From DSSB01 sp046346845 (lineage in GTDB: Bacteria; UBA10199; DSSB01), in contig JAXMHH010000005.1 in the NCBI GenBank assembly GCA_046346845.1, positions 1 to 64,000 on the forward strand: a stretch of 64,000 nucleotides of DNA, given 5' to 3'. Position numbers and translations under genes: made by a program. Position 1 is the stretch's first letter, and every line of letters starts with the position of its first letter. The notes under the pieces were generated by a model. It ran no database searches. It was not told where the DNA came from and was given only the letters and a program-made list of their open reading frames with translations. Positions 38,635 through 46,800 of this stretch are shown piece by piece.

Positions 38635-39519
38635 TCAATTCTGGGGCGGGGCTTGCAATTGGGGCTCGAGGTACTCGATTTTGACCTCCGCCTTGAGCCT
38701 TGCCACGACCTGGGCCCGCACCTCGTCGCGAAACTTGTCCCGCAGCATGCCCTTGACCTCTTCGAAACTCTGCCTTTTCACCGGGGCCGTGGTCATGATC
38801 AGGTGCACCCCCTCCGCGGTGGCGATGGGTTCCGAGATCTCGCCGGGCTTGAGGCGGAAGGCCGCTTCCACCAGGGGCTTCCAGCCGAAATCCTGGACCC
38901 GCCGATCCAGGAAATTGACCGCTCCAATGCGGCCTCCGTTATTTCGCCCGAGAACGCTTTCGCTCTCCTCCGCGGCGATGGCGGCGAAATTATCCGGCGT
39001 CAGGCGCTTCCGCGTCGCCTCCGCCCTCCGCAAGGCCGCGGCGCGCTTCTCCTCCGGAGTGGTTCCGGGGGCGTTCTGATAGGCGTAAAGGATCTCGGCC
39101 ACCTCCACTTCGGAAAAGAGCCGTTCGTTCTGCTGGTCGTAGAATTCCTTGGCCCGCTTATCGACCTCGGAAATCAGGTAAGCGCCTCCGATGGCGTCTT
39201 CCTCCTGAAGCCAGAGTTGTTTCTGGACCTCGAGATTCCCCTCCGCCAGGCCGGAGCGGCGGGCCTGCTGCGCCAGCAATTCGTTCTCGATGATCTCGTC
39301 GAGGATTTTCTTCCTCCCTTCGGGTGTGGCGAAAAGCCGATTGAAACCGGGAATGAATTCCCCTATGAGTTGGAGGCGCCCCTCATACAGCACTGTATCG
39401 CCGACTTTCAAAAGGGGCTTTCCTTGCTTGAGGCGCTCTTCCACCTGGGGAAAACGCGACCCCGACCGGCAGGCGACGAGCATTAGACAAAAGAGCAAGA
39501 TCCAATTGACCCGCTTCAT
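38635..39519 (-). CDS. Parvulin-type peptidyl-prolyl isomerase lipoprotein
   Basis: 294 residues with SD AAAGGAG. The lipobox LMLVAC gives a lipidated Cys at about position 17. A SurA-like N-terminal helical chaperone region (PEGRKKILDEIIENELL) is followed by a PpiC/rotamase domain (VAEILYAY, GRNNGGRIGAVNF, LKPGEISEPIATAEGVHLI). It would act as an outer-membrane-protein folding factor in the periplasm. It is divergent from the lipoprotein gene at 39532 with only 12 bp between the start codons, so each promoter must lie inside the other gene. Its position beside the fibre cluster suggests a folding role there. Confidence 0.85.
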   Translation of the reverse strand: MKRVNWILLFCLMLVACRSGSRFPQVEERLKQGKPLLKVGDTVLYEGRLQLIGEFIPGFNRLFATPEGRKKILDEIIENELLAQQARRSGLAEGNLEVQKQLWLQEEDAIGGAYLISEVDKRAKEFYDQQNERLFSEVEVAEILYAYQNAPGTTPEEKRAAALRRAEATRKRLTPDNFAAIAAEESESVLGRNNGGRIGAVNFLDRRVQDFGWKPLVEAAFRLKPGEISEPIATAEGVHLIMTTAPVKRQSFEEVKGMLRDKFRDEVRAQVVARLKAEVKIEYLEPQLQAPPQN

Positions 39520-39531
39520 CGAAGCTCCTTT

Positions 39532-40323
39532 ATGAAAAAAAAACGGCCCATGCTTGGTTGGCTAACGCTCGGCCTGCTGTCTTTCGCGGGCCTGGCTTGC
39601 CAAAAATATAAACTCACGCAGGACAATCTCCAAGTTTATAAAAACCTGGAGCAGAGCGAGCTGCGGCAAATCAGCGGGGGTGAATCTTCTTATTACCTGA
39701 ACCATGCCCTCCAGGGCGCCACGGAATACGGCGACTTGGCAACCCATTTCCGGGATTTGCGGGAATTCACCTTCAGCGAGGAGCTTTCGGCCAAGGCGCG
39801 GCTCTGGGCCGAGCGCGCCAAAGAGCTACAAAGTCTCTCCATGCAAGCAAGCCTGGAGCGGATGACGGGATGGCTGTCCGACCTGACCCTCCCTCCCCCA
39901 GCCCCGCGAAAGCCCAAATATTTCGCGGGGGCGGACGCCTTCGAAGCCATCGCCAACGCCCGTTCGAGCTTCGAATCCATCCCGGATCGGCTCTGCGCCT
40001 TGGCGTCGGGGGTACCCCTCCTCCCGGCCTTGGCTCACCTCGACGCCGCCTCGGATTGGTTTCAAAAGAAGGTCTATGCTCGAGCGCTCTTCCAGGCGGA
40101 GCGGGCGAAAAATTACCTGGTCAACGCCGGGGCTTCCACGTGCAAGGATCTTGACCAAGATCAAATCCCGGAACCCCTCGATGCGTGTCCCCGCGAGCCG
40201 GAAAGCCGTAACGGCTATGAAGACGAGGACGGCTGCCCCGACCAAAGACCTCCACCTGCCGCCGTTCCGGCGCGGAAGCAGGCGCCCGCCAACGCCACCA
40301 AAACCATGGGAAGACCGAATTAA
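39532..40323 (+). CDS. Lipoprotein with a thrombospondin-type-3-like acidic C-terminus
   Basis: 263 residues. The lipobox FAGLAC gives a lipidated Cys at about 23. The middle is helical (SYYLNHALQGATEYGDLAT, FSEELSAKARLWAERAKEL). Near the C-terminus, DLDQDQIPEPLDACP and GYEDEDGCPD form a TSP3-type calcium-binding repeat as found in OmpA-linked outer-membrane proteins. A Pro/Ala-rich tail follows. It lacks an obvious SD. It lies 51 bp upstream of the first fibre-subunit gene on the same strand and may open that operon, anchoring or sensing at the outer membrane. That link is by position only. Confidence 0.72.
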   Translation: MKKKRPMLGWLTLGLLSFAGLACQKYKLTQDNLQVYKNLEQSELRQISGGESSYYLNHALQGATEYGDLATHFRDLREFTFSEELSAKARLWAERAKELQSLSMQASLERMTGWLSDLTLPPPAPRKPKYFAGADAFEAIANARSSFESIPDRLCALASGVPLLPALAHLDAASDWFQKKVYARALFQAERAKNYLVNAGASTCKDLDQDQIPEPLDACPREPESRNGYEDEDGCPDQRPPPAAVPARKQAPANATKTMGRPN

Positions 40324-40374
40324 CTTGGGGAATAGGGCGGTTTTTGCTACCTTCGCCCCACCAAGGGTCCTCAA

Positions 40375-40953
40375 ATGTCCCGAACCTTCCTAAGGTTTCT
40401 CCTCATCGCCACTGGGGCGTTATTTTTCTCCTATGCCTCCCTCGCCGCGGCTCCCCAGCCGGGAATCCTGCGCGTCCACGGCGAAGTGATGCCCGTGGCC
40501 CGCCTCGTAGTCGAGGTCCAGGGCCAAGTGGCCGAACGCGGAAGTGGGCACCGTCTGTCGCTCAATTTCGGCGAAGTCGACGCGCAAGGCATCCACCGAA
40601 ATCCGATTGGGCGCAGCGCGCGAAGCCGCCGCTTCCCCGAGGCCTATTACCAGGCCGACGTCCGGATCCGGGTGCAGCTGTCCGGCAATCAGAGCCCGGC
40701 GACCTTGATCGTGAGCCAAGTCGGCGGCGGCCCCCTCCAGGAATACCTCTACGAGACCGACCAACACATCGACTTCGACCGAATCCGCGATTTCCGCCCC
40801 ATTCCGCCCGAGCCCCAGCGGCAGATCGCCGTGGCCAATCTCAATCCAGGCAGCCACGAATTGCTGCGGCAATTGGTGCTGCGGGTGCCCGGCAACCTCC
40901 CCGGCGGAACGAAGCAGGCCCTGGTGCGCTATAACCTCGAGGTGAGGCCATGA
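40375..40953 (+). CDS. Secreted fibre-subunit-like protein 1 of 3
   Basis: 192 residues with a signal peptide (FLRFLLIATGALFFSYASLAAA). The mature chain carries the cluster motif in NFGEVDAQGIHRNPIG, then a YY pair (PEAYYQADVRIRVQL) and a C-terminal strand ALVRYNLEVRP. These elements recur in the next two genes, so the three are paralogous secreted beta-sandwich subunits. The C-terminal alternating strand resembles the donor or closing strand of chaperone-usher pilins. No named family is evident. It overlaps the next gene by 4 bp, so stoichiometric production is likely. Confidence 0.75.
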   Translation: MSRTFLRFLLIATGALFFSYASLAAAPQPGILRVHGEVMPVARLVVEVQGQVAERGSGHRLSLNFGEVDAQGIHRNPIGRSARSRRFPEAYYQADVRIRVQLSGNQSPATLIVSQVGGGPLQEYLYETDQHIDFDRIRDFRPIPPEPQRQIAVANLNPGSHELLRQLVLRVPGNLPGGTKQALVRYNLEVRP

Positions 40954-41522
40954 GGAAACCCCTCGCTCGGCTGCTCTTCGCCCTCGTGCTGCTCGCTTCG
41001 CTATCGGCCGGCCCCCGCCTACGCGGCGCACCTGCCACCGCCGGGGGCTTGAACATCGAAATTCAGGTCGTCCCCCAGGTCTCCCTGCGGATCAGCGCCC
41101 CGGGACAAAAGGCGATCAGCGGCGCGCCCCTGCTGCTGGAGTTCGGCCGCGTCGACGCCTTCGGCATCTCGCGCAGCCCCGGGGTCTACGTCGAAAACCT
41201 GCCTCAGGGAGCGGCCTATTATTTCCCCGTGCAAATCGAAGTCGGCAGCTCCGGGGCCAGCCTGCGCGGGGCCCTGCGAGCTCAGCTGGCGCCCGGCGGA
41301 AACCCAACCCAACCCCAGATCTTCGAGGAAGAAGGGGAACGGATGATGCCAGGGCAGGCCCTGCACGTCCTGCGGGGCGGCGAAACCGCCCTGGTCTCGC
41401 CCGCCATTGCCGGGGCGCAGATTTTCCCACGCATCGTCGGGGTTGTGGTGCGCCCCGAAACCCCGGCGGGGCCCTTTTCTGGGGAACTACAGTACAGCTT
41501 GGAAATGGGGGCAGGAATTTGA
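40950..41522 (+). CDS. Secreted fibre-subunit-like protein 2 of 3
   Basis: 190 residues with a signal peptide (LARLLFALVLLASLSAG). It shares the cluster motif as EFGRVDAFGISRSPG, the YY pair in GAAYYFPVQIEVG and the C-terminal strand PFSGELQYSLEMG. It overlaps its upstream paralogue by 4 bp (ATGA) and the downstream paralogue by 4 bp. It would be exported to the periplasm and, by analogy, handed to the PapD-like chaperone encoded downstream. Function is inferred from context. Confidence 0.75.
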   Translation: MRKPLARLLFALVLLASLSAGPRLRGAPATAGGLNIEIQVVPQVSLRISAPGQKAISGAPLLLEFGRVDAFGISRSPGVYVENLPQGAAYYFPVQIEVGSSGASLRGALRAQLAPGGNPTQPQIFEEEGERMMPGQALHVLRGGETALVSPAIAGAQIFPRIVGVVVRPETPAGPFSGELQYSLEMGAGI

Positions 41523-42049
41523 AACGTCTGATCCAACTGACATCCTGTCTCGCCGGATTTTTTCTGTGCTGCGGCGCCCTGCAGGCGCAGACCCTTCGCC
41601 TGAGCATCCGAAGCCTGGGAGGAACCTTGATCTCCGGCGACCGGGTCTTGATGAACGAAGTCGACGGCCTGGGGGTTTCGCGCAATCCCATGGGCGACGT
41701 GTACTACGATGCCGCCCGCCGCGGGGCGTATTATGATTTTGGGGTGGAGGTGATCACCGAAGCGGAGGGGGGCGCCATTTCGCGCGGCGTTTTGTCGGTG
41801 ACCCGCAGCCGGGCCTTCCGCCCGACCGACATCCCGCAGGACGCGCTGTACGACGCCGATTACGGAATACGCTTCGGGCCGGGCGCGGAGATCCACCTGC
41901 TGAACGACGTCCAGCCCTACATCATCCGCTCCGACCTCGGCGCGGCGCGTACCAGCACCAGCCGGAAGATCGGGGTCTTCGTAAGCGAGCGCTTGCCGCC
42001 TGGCCGCTACGAGGGCAGCGTCATTTATAGTTTCTCGGTGCCTCAATAA
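41519..42049 (+). CDS. Secreted fibre-subunit-like protein 3 of 3
   Basis: 176 residues starting at TTG 41519, in a TTGA overlap with the previous stop and with GGCAGGA just upstream. Its signal peptide is LTSCLAGFFLCCGALQAQ. It carries the cluster motif as MNEVDGLGVSRNPMG, the pair in GAYYDFGVEV and the C-terminal strand YEGSVIYSFSV. GRYEGSVIYSFSV resembles the last strand of archaic chaperone-usher pilins. The conserved V-D-x-x-G-I/V-x-R-x-P core makes these three genes one family. The unusual start codon may set its expression below the others. Confidence 0.75.
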   Translation: MKRLIQLTSCLAGFFLCCGALQAQTLRLSIRSLGGTLISGDRVLMNEVDGLGVSRNPMGDVYYDAARRGAYYDFGVEVITEAEGGAISRGVLSVTRSRAFRPTDIPQDALYDADYGIRFGPGAEIHLLNDVQPYIIRSDLGAARTSTSRKIGVFVSERLPPGRYEGSVIYSFSVPQ

Positions 42050-42062
42050 TTCAAGGAGACCT

Positions 42063-42893
42063 ATGATGCCTTCCCGTTTTCGCCGTTTGATCTTGACCGC
42101 ATTCTTCCTCGGTGCCGCGGCTTGGCCGGCGATCCCTCTCCAGAGCGCCTTCGCGCTGAGCGCCATCGGCCTCTCCCCTTCCGAGGTCTACCTCTCGGGA
42201 AAACCAGGCACCTCCGCGGGTCAGGAAATCGTCATCAGCAATGACGGGAACTCGGCCTTTTTGTATTCCTGCTACTTCAACGACCTCTGGCACGACGGGG
42301 AAAAGAGTTCGGTGCAGGAGCTCGGCACCTTCAAGGAGCACCAAGCCGGAACTTGGCTGAACTGCTCCCCCAACCGCAAACTGGTGCCGGCCGGGAACGC
42401 GGAAAAGGCCAACTTGGTGGCGGCAATTCCCAAGGATGCCGCGGGGGATTATTTCGCCCTCCTGTATGCCGAGATGCGCCCGCCGGAAGAGGCGATGCAG
42501 GAAGGCGGAGGCACCACCACCCTCAACATGTCAGGGCGGATCGGGGTCATGGTCGTAGTGACGGCGCTGGGAACCGAAAAGCCCCAGGCGGAAATCCTCG
42601 CGCCCCAACTCAAGGCGCAAAAGAAATTCAACGTCTTCCAGGCCAACATGAAGAACACCGGCAACGTGCACCTGAGCGGAAAGGGAACCTTGTTGCTGAC
42701 CGATGCCCAGGACCGCATGGTGGCCAAGGTCGACATCAATATCCCGTTTCTCTTTCCGGGACAGGTCAAACCCATCACGGCCACCTTGATCGATCCCGTA
42801 GCTCCGGGAAGCTACAAGGCCGTGTTGACCCTGGCCTCGTCGACGCAAGGCCCTTCCTTGATAAAGGAATTTTCCGTGGGCTTCGGACGTTGA
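42063..42893 (+). CDS. PapD-like periplasmic chaperone (fimbrial/pilus type)
   Basis: 276 residues, SD CAAGGAGACC. It has a signal peptide (LILTAFFLGAAAWPA), then an Ig-like N-terminal domain starting AIGLSPSEVYLSGKPG and GQEIVISNDGNSAFLY, as in the G1/A1 regions of PapD-type chaperones. The second domain includes NTGNVHLSGKGTLLLTD. Two cysteines (about 70 and 101) could form a disulfide. It sits between the three subunit genes and the large outer-membrane gene, the order of chaperone-usher loci. It would hold subunits in the periplasm for assembly. The canonical catalytic pair R8/K112 of PapD cannot be assigned confidently. Confidence 0.72.
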   Translation: MMPSRFRRLILTAFFLGAAAWPAIPLQSAFALSAIGLSPSEVYLSGKPGTSAGQEIVISNDGNSAFLYSCYFNDLWHDGEKSSVQELGTFKEHQAGTWLNCSPNRKLVPAGNAEKANLVAAIPKDAAGDYFALLYAEMRPPEEAMQEGGGTTTLNMSGRIGVMVVVTALGTEKPQAEILAPQLKAQKKFNVFQANMKNTGNVHLSGKGTLLLTDAQDRMVAKVDINIPFLFPGQVKPITATLIDPVAPGSYKAVLTLASSTQGPSLIKEFSVGFGR

Positions 42894-42924
42894 GGCATTT
42901 CACCCTGGGAGCTGAGGTCGTTTG

Positions 42925-45669
42925 ATGGGCTTGACCCGTGTCCGCCTCTATTTTCATATCGCTTTTTTTTCCGTAGCCTGCCTATTGGCGGACTGCTGCC
43001 TCGCGCCACGCGCCGCCCTCGCCCAGATCGAGACCGAAAACATCGCGGTGCCTCGCATTGAAATGACCTTCCGGGAAATCCGCGATATTCCGGTGCCGGG
43101 GCTGCGAGAGTACGTCCTTACCCAGTCCGGGGTCGTCAACATCGAGCAAATCCCCGGGAATGTCCTGCGCCTGGAAGCGGTCGGTCAGGGCAGCACCTTC
43201 CTGCACATCTGGGACTCGAGCGGGCGCCGGACCCTCGAAATCCTGGTGCGCGGGCTCGGCCCTTCCGAGATCCTCACCACCACCCGCAAGGGATTCAAGC
43301 CGGGCGGGGCGAAATTCACCTATAGCTTCCGCATGGACAACGACCGAATCCCCGGGATCGGCTGGCAGGATCCCATTTACGAGCACGACTTCGAGTCCTA
43401 TGTCCCGCTGCGCGGCGACCAGGAGTGGAACACCATCCTCCGCGCCCTCACCAATCCCCAGATCAAGAGCGGCCCCGCGGCGGCGCCCTTCTCCCAGGCC
43501 ACCGAGCCCACTTACATGCTCTCGTATTACCGCACCCGCCGATTCCTGATAGGGGCCGGCGACGTCAGTTATTATCCTGGCGATCTGTCCATCACGGGCT
43601 TTTCTTTGCGAGGCGGCCTGTTCCAAATGCAAAGCAAGAACGGGCGGGACCGCCTCCAAGTCTTCGGCGGCTGGTCGCGGCCGCCCTACGGAAACAACGA
43701 ATTCCTCGAAGTCACTCCCCAGCAACTTTACGGGGTCGGCGGACGGAAGGAGCTGATCCCCGGCATCGCCCTGGTCCCGAGTTTCAGCTATCTGAACCAG
43801 TCCTCGAGCCCGCCCCAGTTCGGACAGACCTTCCAGAACGATTTCGTGGGCACCTTGGGGGTGGAGGCGAATCCACTCAATTCCAAATGGACCGTCGAGG
43901 CGGAATACGGCCGATCGAAGGACGACAACGCCTTCCGTGGCCTCGTCGAGTATCGACCCTTCTGGGGTCGAATCCTCGGCACCTTTCGGAGAGTGGGCAC
44001 CAATTACGTCACGCTGGCCCAAGGATTCCTGCTGAAGGATTTTCAAGAGGCCGATTTCGTCCTCGACGCCCAGCCCTTCCGGACCATCGATCTGACCTTC
44101 AATTACCAGTTCTTCCAATTCGGCCTGAGCAGCAACCCGGCCATCATTCCCAGCTTCAACCACGCCTTCTTCTTGAGCGGCAGGTGGAGGCCCAATGAGA
44201 ACAACGACTACATCGGGTCCTTCAGCGTGAGCCGCAACACCCAGTCAGGCCTGCCCAGCAACGGCTCGGAGCTCGGCATCTTCTCCTGGCAGCATTTCTT
44301 CGCGGAGCGCCGCAGCAACCTGTTCATCCAGGCCTCCGGGGAACACGATTTTCGGGGCGCCACCCTCGGTCCGGGTTTCGACCGCCTGGGAGGGGAACTG
44401 CAAACGCGCTACCAGCGCAACCTGAGCGAACACCTCCGGATGTACCTCACCCAAGACCTGGAGGTGAACCGGATCCGGGAGGCCGACACCTTTGGCAATC
44501 CGGACAGTTTCCTGCAGACCTTTTTCTCCTATGGCCCCAGTTTCACCTGGGAACACGGCGGCCTTTCCCTCAACGGCGGTTTTTACCACTCCATGCTGTT
44601 TTCGGGTCCCCAGGACTTCAATTTCATTCAGCCCTACTTCTCCGCCTACTTCAGCCCCAACCAGGCCCTCACCTTCGGTACCCGGGCCAACTTGAATTAC
44701 GACTTTCGCCAAACCCAACTGGCGATGAACCTGACCGGAGAATTGGTCTACCGCTTCGGACCCGGCGTGCCCGACAACATCGCCAGCGGCTGGAGCCGCT
44801 CCGGGAAGATTCGGGGGACGGTCTTCCGGGACGAGAACGGGGATGGACAGCGCGGTCCCGAGGAGGCCTTGTTGGAAGGATTTACCGTCCAGCTGGACGG
44901 CGGTACCCCGGTCGCAGCGGCGGGCGGCCTCTTTCAATTCAAGACCGACCCCGGCCGCCACCAAGTCTTGCTCAACATCCCCGAAGGCTATCAGGCCTAC
45001 CGCCTCACCGTCCCCAACCCGCAGGACGTGACGGTGACGATCGGGTCCACCGCGGAGGTCCCCTTCGGCTTGACCGAGGGCATGCAGGTCCAAGGCCGTC
45101 TCATCCTCGACGTCAACGAAAACGGCAAGGTGGATGCCGATGAATTTGGAGTCCTGGGGACCCGGGTCCGGGTCAGCGGAGAAAATTTCTCGCAGACCGT
45201 CGCCGTTCCCGCCAGCGGGGTCTTCCAGGCCTTCGTGCCCAAACCCGGCAACTACCGGGTCGAGATCTCGGCCGTCGACCTGCCGAGCGCCTATCGCATC
45301 GCCGGCCCCGCCGCGGCCGAGCTCCGCGTGGGCCCGGGTGAATTCGCCCAATTCCCGGCCTTGTTGCTGCAGGCCAAACGCTACGTCGCGGGGCGGGCCT
45401 TCCTCGACGTGGACGGGGACGGGAAATTCTCGCCCGCAGACAAGCCCTTGCCCGGCATCCGCGTCCAACTGGGCCGGTATTCCACCAGCACCACGACGGA
45501 CGGGACCTTCCTGCTCAGCGGCATCGGTCCGGGCAGTTATCTCCTGCAGGTATCGCCCAACCGGACCCAAGGCTATGAGTTGAAGGCCCCCAAGGAACTC
45601 AGCTTTGAGGAGTCGGGCAAGGGCATCGAGCTCAACCTGCCCTATGAGAAGTCCGGCGTCCGGCCCTAG
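42925..45669 (+). CDS. Large outer-membrane protein: pilus-secretin N-domain + beta-barrel + three SdrD/CnaB-like domains
   Basis: 914 residues from ATG 42925 (a TTG sits just upstream). The signal peptide ends near RAALAQ. Residues 40-105 match the pilus-formation/secretin N-terminal domain PF13629 (GSTFLHIWDSSGRRTLEIL). Residues 110-625 are a beta-barrel with alternating aromatic strands (FTYSFRMDNDRIPG, LNLTGELVYRFGPG). The C-terminus has three related beta domains with the SdrD_B signature: RGTVFRDENGDGQRG near 629, GRLILDVNENGKVDADEFG, and GRAFLDVDGDGKFSPADKP. The length equals that of fimbrial ushers, but no usher family signature is visible. It is probably the outer-membrane platform and surface component of the fibre system. 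Confidence 0.78.
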   Translation: MGLTRVRLYFHIAFFSVACLLADCCLAPRAALAQIETENIAVPRIEMTFREIRDIPVPGLREYVLTQSGVVNIEQIPGNVLRLEAVGQGSTFLHIWDSSGRRTLEILVRGLGPSEILTTTRKGFKPGGAKFTYSFRMDNDRIPGIGWQDPIYEHDFESYVPLRGDQEWNTILRALTNPQIKSGPAAAPFSQATEPTYMLSYYRTRRFLIGAGDVSYYPGDLSITGFSLRGGLFQMQSKNGRDRLQVFGGWSRPPYGNNEFLEVTPQQLYGVGGRKELIPGIALVPSFSYLNQSSSPPQFGQTFQNDFVGTLGVEANPLNSKWTVEAEYGRSKDDNAFRGLVEYRPFWGRILGTFRRVGTNYVTLAQGFLLKDFQEADFVLDAQPFRTIDLTFNYQFFQFGLSSNPAIIPSFNHAFFLSGRWRPNENNDYIGSFSVSRNTQSGLPSNGSELGIFSWQHFFAERRSNLFIQASGEHDFRGATLGPGFDRLGGELQTRYQRNLSEHLRMYLTQDLEVNRIREADTFGNPDSFLQTFFSYGPSFTWEHGGLSLNGGFYHSMLFSGPQDFNFIQPYFSAYFSPNQALTFGTRANLNYDFRQTQLAMNLTGELVYRFGPGVPDNIASGWSRSGKIRGTVFRDENGDGQRGPEEALLEGFTVQLDGGTPVAAAGGLFQFKTDPGRHQVLLNIPEGYQAYRLTVPNPQDVTVTIGSTAEVPFGLTEGMQVQGRLILDVNENGKVDADEFGVLGTRVRVSGENFSQTVAVPASGVFQAFVPKPGNYRVEISAVDLPSAYRIAGPAAAELRVGPGEFAQFPALLLQAKRYVAGRAFLDVDGDGKFSPADKPLPGIRVQLGRYSTSTTTDGTFLLSGIGPGSYLLQVSPNRTQGYELKAPKELSFEESGKGIELNLPYEKSGVRP

Positions 45670-45671
45670 CC

Positions 45672-45705
45672 AAAAAAAAGCCCCTCCGCGAGGGAGGAGC
45701 TTTTT
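45672..45705. terminator. Bidirectional intrinsic terminator after the fibre operon
   Basis: A 9-bp stem with one mismatch (AGCCCCTCC paired with GGAGGAGCT, loop GCGAG) is followed by T5 on the plus strand and flanked by A8 on its left, which is T8 on the minus strand. It lies 3 bp after the stop of the large outer-membrane gene and 23 bp past the convergent gene at 45728, so it can end both transcripts. Confidence 0.85.
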
Positions 45706-45727
45706 GCAAGAGAAGCCTTGGCTTGGA

Positions 45728-46471
45728 CTAGTTGGGCTGCGCGGTCACGGTATAGGTCACACCGCCGACGATCACATTGTTGTTGCGATCGGTCCCGGGG
45801 AGCATCGCAATGCCGACCGCCTGGTCCAGATTCGGGTCACGATCCGTGCACTGGAAGTTCTGCTTGGGATCCTGCGGAAAATCGCCCCCGCAGACCTCCG
45901 CCGTACCCGAGTTTTGGGCATCGCGATAGACCGTTACCGTCTTTTCCTGGCGACCGACCACGGTCCAGGTGCTGGTATCCCGGGAGGTGACGCTGGCCTC
46001 GGCCACGGCCTTGGCCGCCGTGTAGGTTCGCTGCGGCGTGGTGGCCACTAAGGTGGTCTCCTTCTGGGTGACCGTATAGTTGGGATTGCTTTGCGCGCTC
46101 GCGGAGACCGCCACTGCGGTCTTGTAGGCGTAGACGGACCGGTTCGTCACGGGATCATAGATGGCGTAGTCCGGCATCTGCGCGGTTTGGGCCGCGATCA
46201 CGTTGCCCTTGGCATTGGCCGTGAAGGTGTATTTCAGCCCGCTGGCGCCGATGAATTGCGGAATGGCGATGCCGACGGCGGCCACTCCCAAACGAATCGA
46301 ACCACGCACGGTACCTTCGACGACGATATCGACAGGATTATTGGCCGTAGTGTCTCCGTCGACCGGTCCGGTCTCGATCAAGGTAAAGGCGAAACTCCTC
46401 CCCTCAAGCACGAAGACCACGCCCAGTATGGCGACGAGGCCAGAGAGATATTTCATGAGTTTGGATTGCAT
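45728..46471 (-). CDS. Exported Ser/Thr-rich hypothetical protein
   Basis: 247 residues from ATG 46471 (MQSKLMKYLSGLVAILG); TTG 46492 upstream is less likely. A signal peptide is followed by a beta-rich, Ser/Thr/Ala/Val-rich secreted chain (GTVRGSIRLGVAAVGIAIP, TAVAVSASAQSNPNYTVTQ, VGGVTYTVTAQPN). Two cysteines (EVCGGDF and NFQCTD) lie near the end. It faces the fibre operon and shares its terminator. A role as a further surface component is possible but unsupported by motif. I do not recognise the family. Confidence 0.65.
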   Translation of the reverse strand: MQSKLMKYLSGLVAILGVVFVLEGRSFAFTLIETGPVDGDTTANNPVDIVVEGTVRGSIRLGVAAVGIAIPQFIGASGLKYTFTANAKGNVIAAQTAQMPDYAIYDPVTNRSVYAYKTAVAVSASAQSNPNYTVTQKETTLVATTPQRTYTAAKAVAEASVTSRDTSTWTVVGRQEKTVTVYRDAQNSGTAEVCGGDFPQDPKQNFQCTDRDPNLDQAVGIAMLPGTDRNNNVIVGGVTYTVTAQPN

Positions 46472-46800
46472 AGATTCACCCCACTTCCCCAATGATTTAA
46501 TGGATCTTGGGGCAGAGCCCGGCTGCTGTGGCGCCCCCCATCCGGAGTCATTACCCAGGAACCACCTTGAGGAAAAATGATTGAAATTAAAAAGAACGAA
46601 GGAAAAAGAAGGAAAAAATAAAAAATAATCAAAGTTTAGCGATTGGGAGGGTTTTCCTGGGACTGGAAGCCTTCATTGACAAAAATCAATTGCCGGAGGT
46701 TCCGAACTCTTTGGAAAAAAAGGCCTATTTGCACAGCCATCGCCCCTTTTAACCGCTGGCATTTTAGGATTTGTACAATATTTTAGGACGATGCAAAACG
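46472..46800. other. 330-bp AT-rich non-coding spacer between divergent genes
   Basis: I see no gene here. The middle (about 46580-46640) is A-rich, with many short AAAAA runs, unlike the GC-rich surroundings. An FNR-type box lies at 46676-46689 (see separate entry). TACAAT at 46774-46779 could be a -10 element for the plus-strand gene at 46801. The minus-strand gene at 46471 must also be driven from here. The spacer is the longest without a gene in the window. Confidence 0.6.
46676..46689 (+). promoter_or_regulatory. Second FNR/DNR-type dyad
   Basis: TTGACAAAAATCAA fits TTGAY-N4-RTCAA exactly and resembles the box at 13923-13936 (shared AAAATCAATTGCC context on the reverse strand). Relative to the TACAAT hexamer at 46774-46779, the dyad centre is near -103.5, one of the class I phase positions. 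The fit could be chance. It is 112 bp upstream of the BVR-like gene and about 205 bp from the minus-strand gene start. Confidence 0.5.
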
